Below, in pieces: positions 38,002-40,063 of a stretch of DNA of 40,063 nt (within the stretch, counting starts at the first letter, position 1; each line of letters begins with the position of its first letter). Source of the stretch: Gammaproteobacteria bacterium (lineage in GTDB: Bacteria; Pseudomonadota; Gammaproteobacteria; JAKEHO01); NCBI GenBank assembly GCA_022614965.1, contig JAKEHO010000071.1, positions 83,804 to 123,866 on the forward strand, given 5' to 3'. The position numbers and the translations under genes are program-made. Below the pieces are notes generated by a model. The model did not search any database. It had not been told where the DNA came from and saw only the letters and a list, made by a program, of their open reading frames with translations.

Positions 38002-38746
38002 GTGGTCCTGCGGTATCCCCAGAGTTGCGTAAATCGAGTGTAGTGGCGCGCAAACCGAGTTCTCTCGCGAGGCAGAGCAATCCGTTTACCGGTCTGCAAC
38101 CGCAGGCTTGTTCCGATCCGATATCTTCATAGCGTAACCCTTCGATGGCCTGCGAAGTACGGCGATCAATGCGGTTGGCGGTATGGTAGTCGTGGTAATG
38201 GCTCAGATCGGAACTGACCACGATGAGCGTTTCCTCGCCTCCCCAGACCCTTTTCAGGACTTCACTGACCTCCTGTGGTGCGGCATCACCCACGACCAAG
38301 GGAACAAGGGTGAAATAGTCCAAAACCGTCTGTAAGAAGGGCAGGTGGACTTCTAGACTGTGTTCTCCAGCGTGCGCCGCATCCATAAACTGGACGAGCG
38401 GTGACTTGAGCACCGTTCTGATCGTGCCCTGATCGAGTTCAACGCAACCCAGTGGGGATTCGAACGCATCGGCCGTGCTGAGCGCGAGATCCCTGAGATA
38501 GACTCGATGGGCAGGCCCTAGCAGGATGACGCGCTTGATGCGATCGCGGGCGGGTAGCAGGCAGGCGTAAGCCGATCCGGCAACGGGGCCTGAGTACATA
38601 TAGCCTGCATGAGGTGCAATGATGGCTTTTGGCACAGCCACCGAGACTTGGGCGTCTGCCAAGTATCGCAGCACCGATCTCTGCAGCGCCTCCGGATCAT
38701 CCGGATAGAACGACCCTGATACGGCTGGCGGACGGATGTTATTCAT
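37946..38746 (-). CDS. amrB: AmmeMemoRadiSam system protein B (Memo-like)
   Basis: This 266-residue protein matches the Memo family, which has a fold related to extradiol dioxygenases. Conserved segments are VSGSFYPDDPEAL at the N-terminus, IIAPHAGYMYSGPVAGSAY, GEHSLEVHLPFLQ, and IVVSSDLSHYHDY. The His, Asp and Cys residues of these motifs form the likely metal/substrate site. Human MEMO1 acts in cell motility and has been reported to bind redox metals; the bacterial activity is unknown. It starts 100 bases from the divergent radical SAM gene and ends inside the AMMECR1-like gene. The three together form the recognised AmmeMemoRadiSam set. Confidence 0.93.
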   Translation of the reverse strand: MNNIRPPAVSGSFYPDDPEALQRSVLRYLADAQVSVAVPKAIIAPHAGYMYSGPVAGSAYACLLPARDRIKRVILLGPAHRVYLRDLALSTADAFESPLGCVELDQGTIRTVLKSPLVQFMDAAHAGEHSLEVHLPFLQTVLDYFTLVPLVVGDAAPQEVSEVLKRVWGGEETLIVVSSDLSHYHDYHTANRIDRRTSQAIEGLRYEDIGSEQACGCRPVNGLLCLARELGLRATTLDLRNSGDTAGPHDRVVGYGAYALGCDEVA

Positions 38747-38794
38747 CTACCGGTGCGGGCCATTGGAGAGTACGCGGGAACCGAGGATCGTAAA

Positions 38795-38823
38795 TTTATG
38801 TCCATTTTAGTGTAAAGTATATA
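38795..38823 (+). promoter_or_regulatory. Possible promoter of the radical SAM gene
   Basis: TTTATG (38795-38800) and TATATA (38818-38823) are spaced by exactly 17 bases in an AT-rich patch between the divergent Memo-like and radical SAM genes. The expected transcript start, near 38830, would fall within the GAGG at 38828-38831 that resembles the ribosome-binding site, so the leader would be very short. The call is tentative. Confidence 0.3.
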
Positions 38824-38846
38824 CATAGAGGTAGCTTAGTTTTCTC

Positions 38847-39944
38847 ATGCATAACGCCATGAACCCATTAGAGGACTTTGTTGTACCCACGCGCTATTGG
38901 CGCCGGCTTGTGGATGGGCGCATCCAATGTGACATGTGCCCACGTGCCTGCAAGCTCCATGAGGGGCAACGCGGCTTGTGTTTCGTCCGTGCCTGCCAAA
39001 ACGGCGAGATCGTGCTTACGACCTACGGCCGTTCCAGCGGCTTTTGCGTAGATCCCATTGAGAAAAAGCCCCTAAATCACTTTCTACCGGGCACCCCAGT
39101 GCTGTCTTTCGGAACGGCAGGCTGTAACCTGGCGTGCAAATTCTGCCAGAACTGGGACATCAGTAAGTCCCGGGAGATCGATACGCTGGCGGATGCCGCC
39201 TCGCCAGAACGCCTTGCCCGGGCAGCCCATGAACTCGGGTGCCGCAGCGTTGCGTTTACCTACAATGACCCCGTGATCTTCCACGAGTACGCCATCGACG
39301 TGGCGCAGGCATGCCATGAGCTCGGCGTTAAATCCGTGGCGGTTACGGCGGGATACGTTTGCGATGCACCGCGGATCGAGTTCTATCGCTATATGGATGC
39401 GGCCAACGTCGACCTGAAGGGCTATACAGAGCGATTCTACAGGCAGATTACGGGGGGGCATCTGCAGCCCGTGTTGGATACGCTAATCTACTTAAAGAGC
39501 GAAACCACGGTATGGTTTGAGATCACCAATCTTTTGATCCCGGGCGAAAACGATTCGGAGCCAGAGATTGAGGAGATGACCCAGTGGGTAGTCGAACACC
39601 TTGGGCCAGACGTGCCGGTGCATTTCACGGCATTTCATCCAGATTGGAAGATGATGGACAAGCCACACACCCCCCCTATAACCTTAACAAGGGCACGAGA
39701 GATCGCGATGAAAAATGGGATTCACTTTGCCTATACGGGTAATGTCCATGACCTGTATGGCGGGAGCACGTTGTGCCGTCAATGTGGCAGCACGCTGATC
39801 GCGCGGGACTGGTATGTCATTAGGGCGTGGAATCTTTCAGACGATGGGTGCTGTCCAAATTGCCACGCTCAGTGCCCCGGGGTTTTTGCTGGAGCGCCTG
39901 GGTCGTGGGGTGCGAAACGCATGCCCGTTCGTTTGACAGCATAG
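38847..39944 (+). CDS. amrS: AmmeMemoRadiSam system radical SAM enzyme
   Basis: This 365-residue protein has the radical SAM cluster motif C(x3)C(x2)C at Cys93, Cys97 and Cys100 (GTAGCNLACKFCQNWDISK). An N-terminal Cys-rich segment (CDMCPRAC, residues 28-35) and C-terminal pairs (CRQCGS, CCPNCHAQC) may bind a further cluster or zinc. It resembles pyruvate formate-lyase-activating enzymes (PflA/PflX-like), but no glycyl radical enzyme is nearby. Its constant partners are the AMMECR1-like and Memo-like proteins, here encoded divergently 100 bases away. The reaction is unknown. ATG 38859 (MNPLED) is an alternative start. Confidence 0.94.
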   Translation: MHNAMNPLEDFVVPTRYWRRLVDGRIQCDMCPRACKLHEGQRGLCFVRACQNGEIVLTTYGRSSGFCVDPIEKKPLNHFLPGTPVLSFGTAGCNLACKFCQNWDISKSREIDTLADAASPERLARAAHELGCRSVAFTYNDPVIFHEYAIDVAQACHELGVKSVAVTAGYVCDAPRIEFYRYMDAANVDLKGYTERFYRQITGGHLQPVLDTLIYLKSETTVWFEITNLLIPGENDSEPEIEEMTQWVVEHLGPDVPVHFTAFHPDWKMMDKPHTPPITLTRAREIAMKNGIHFAYTGNVHDLYGGSTLCRQCGSTLIARDWYVIRAWNLSDDGCCPNCHAQCPGVFAGAPGSWGAKRMPVRLTA

Positions 39945-40025
39945 GCCGCTCTATTGGGGCACACATCGGAGAGCCGGGCTTCCTTGAAAAAATTGCCCCC
40001 CGGCGGTAGTATCCGCGACCGGTGT

Positions 40026-40063
40026 TGCGGGGTGGAGCAGTCTGGCAGCTCGTCGGGCTCATA
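40026..40063 (+). tRNA. Initiator tRNA-fMet (CAU), 5' part, cut by window edge
   Basis: The last 38 bases match the 5' half of bacterial tRNA-fMet: GCGGGG acceptor strand, TGGAGCAG D-stem start, TGGCAGCTCG, and the GGG of the anticodon stem that marks initiators. The anticodon CAT falls at 40060-40062 and base 37 is the final A. Position 1 appears to be T (40026), where E. coli has C; the partner base 72 is outside the window. The 3' half is missing only because the window ends. Confidence 0.93.

Noticed and set aside
39975..40018. Inverted repeat GCCGGG...CCCGGC with an A-rich interior after the radical SAM gene
   Set aside because: The loop is about 20 bases and there is no T-tract after the stem, so it does not qualify as a terminator.
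39820..40062. Minus-strand frame running off the right edge
   Set aside because: It is antisense to the 3' end of the radical SAM gene and to tRNA-fMet.

Overview
The window looks like chromosomal DNA of a gammaproteobacterium, probably an environmental or early-branching lineage. Three gene orders typical of that class support this: the divergent gloB / yafS-rnhA-dnaQ block (21.4-24.3 kb), the surE-pcm-nlpD-rpoS stress cluster (29.5-32.9 kb), and a monothiol glutaredoxin of the GrxD type. Base composition is moderate and GTG and TTG starts are frequent. The window is mostly housekeeping genes. I see no insertion sequence, prophage, integron, CRISPR array or rRNA. One RNA gene is present, an initiator tRNA cut by the right edge.

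Layout: 0.07-5.3 kb (minus strand) holds an ABC exporter ATPase, a large FtsX-type permease, a secreted lipocalin-like (AttH/CrtC-type) protein and a rhomboid protease. 5.5-9.6 kb holds an NRDE/TANGO2 protein, an SDR whose catalytic Tyr is Phe, apt, a broken pirin gene and a DoxX protein. 9.6-10.28 kb is a 680-base stretch without a recognisable gene. 10.3-14.8 kb has a Mut7-C RNase-like protein overlapping a divergent creatininase-family protein, endonuclease V, an exported PEBP protein and an unknown multipass membrane protein. 15.1-18.9 kb has an exported isoaspartate methyltransferase, a membrane protein with an embedded spermidine-synthase-like domain, and a DUF302 protein. 19.0-21.2 kb carries an Aas-type acyltransferase/acyl-ACP synthetase, followed by the gloB-yafS-rnhA-dnaQ block and grxD.

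24.9-29.4 kb has a hydantoinase B subunit without its A partner, a 31-residue membrane peptide next to a PuuD-like membrane protein that ends in a clear terminator, then argD and argF overlapping by four bases. The surE-pcm-nlpD-rpoS cluster follows, then a Mth938-like protein and adk. 34.0-34.75 kb carries a strongly promoted, lysine-rich histone H1-like gene. Its reading frame breaks at a run of nine A and continues in another frame up to a terminator. The right end has ppsA (minus), the AMMECR1-like and Memo-like genes (minus), the divergent AmmeMemoRadiSam radical SAM gene (plus), and the 5' part of tRNA-fMet.

Functional themes are stress survival and damage repair (RpoS, SurE, two isoaspartate methyltransferases, endonuclease V, DnaQ, RNase HI, GloB, Grx), envelope maintenance (NlpD, Aas, ABC/FtsX exporter, rhomboid), arginine synthesis, and nucleotide/PEP metabolism (Apt, Adk, PpsA). 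The points most worth a second look are the A9 frame break in the H1-like gene, the AmmeMemoRadiSam locus, the exported isoaspartate methyltransferase paired with the spermidine-synthase-like membrane protein, and the small membrane peptide beside the PuuD-like gene.
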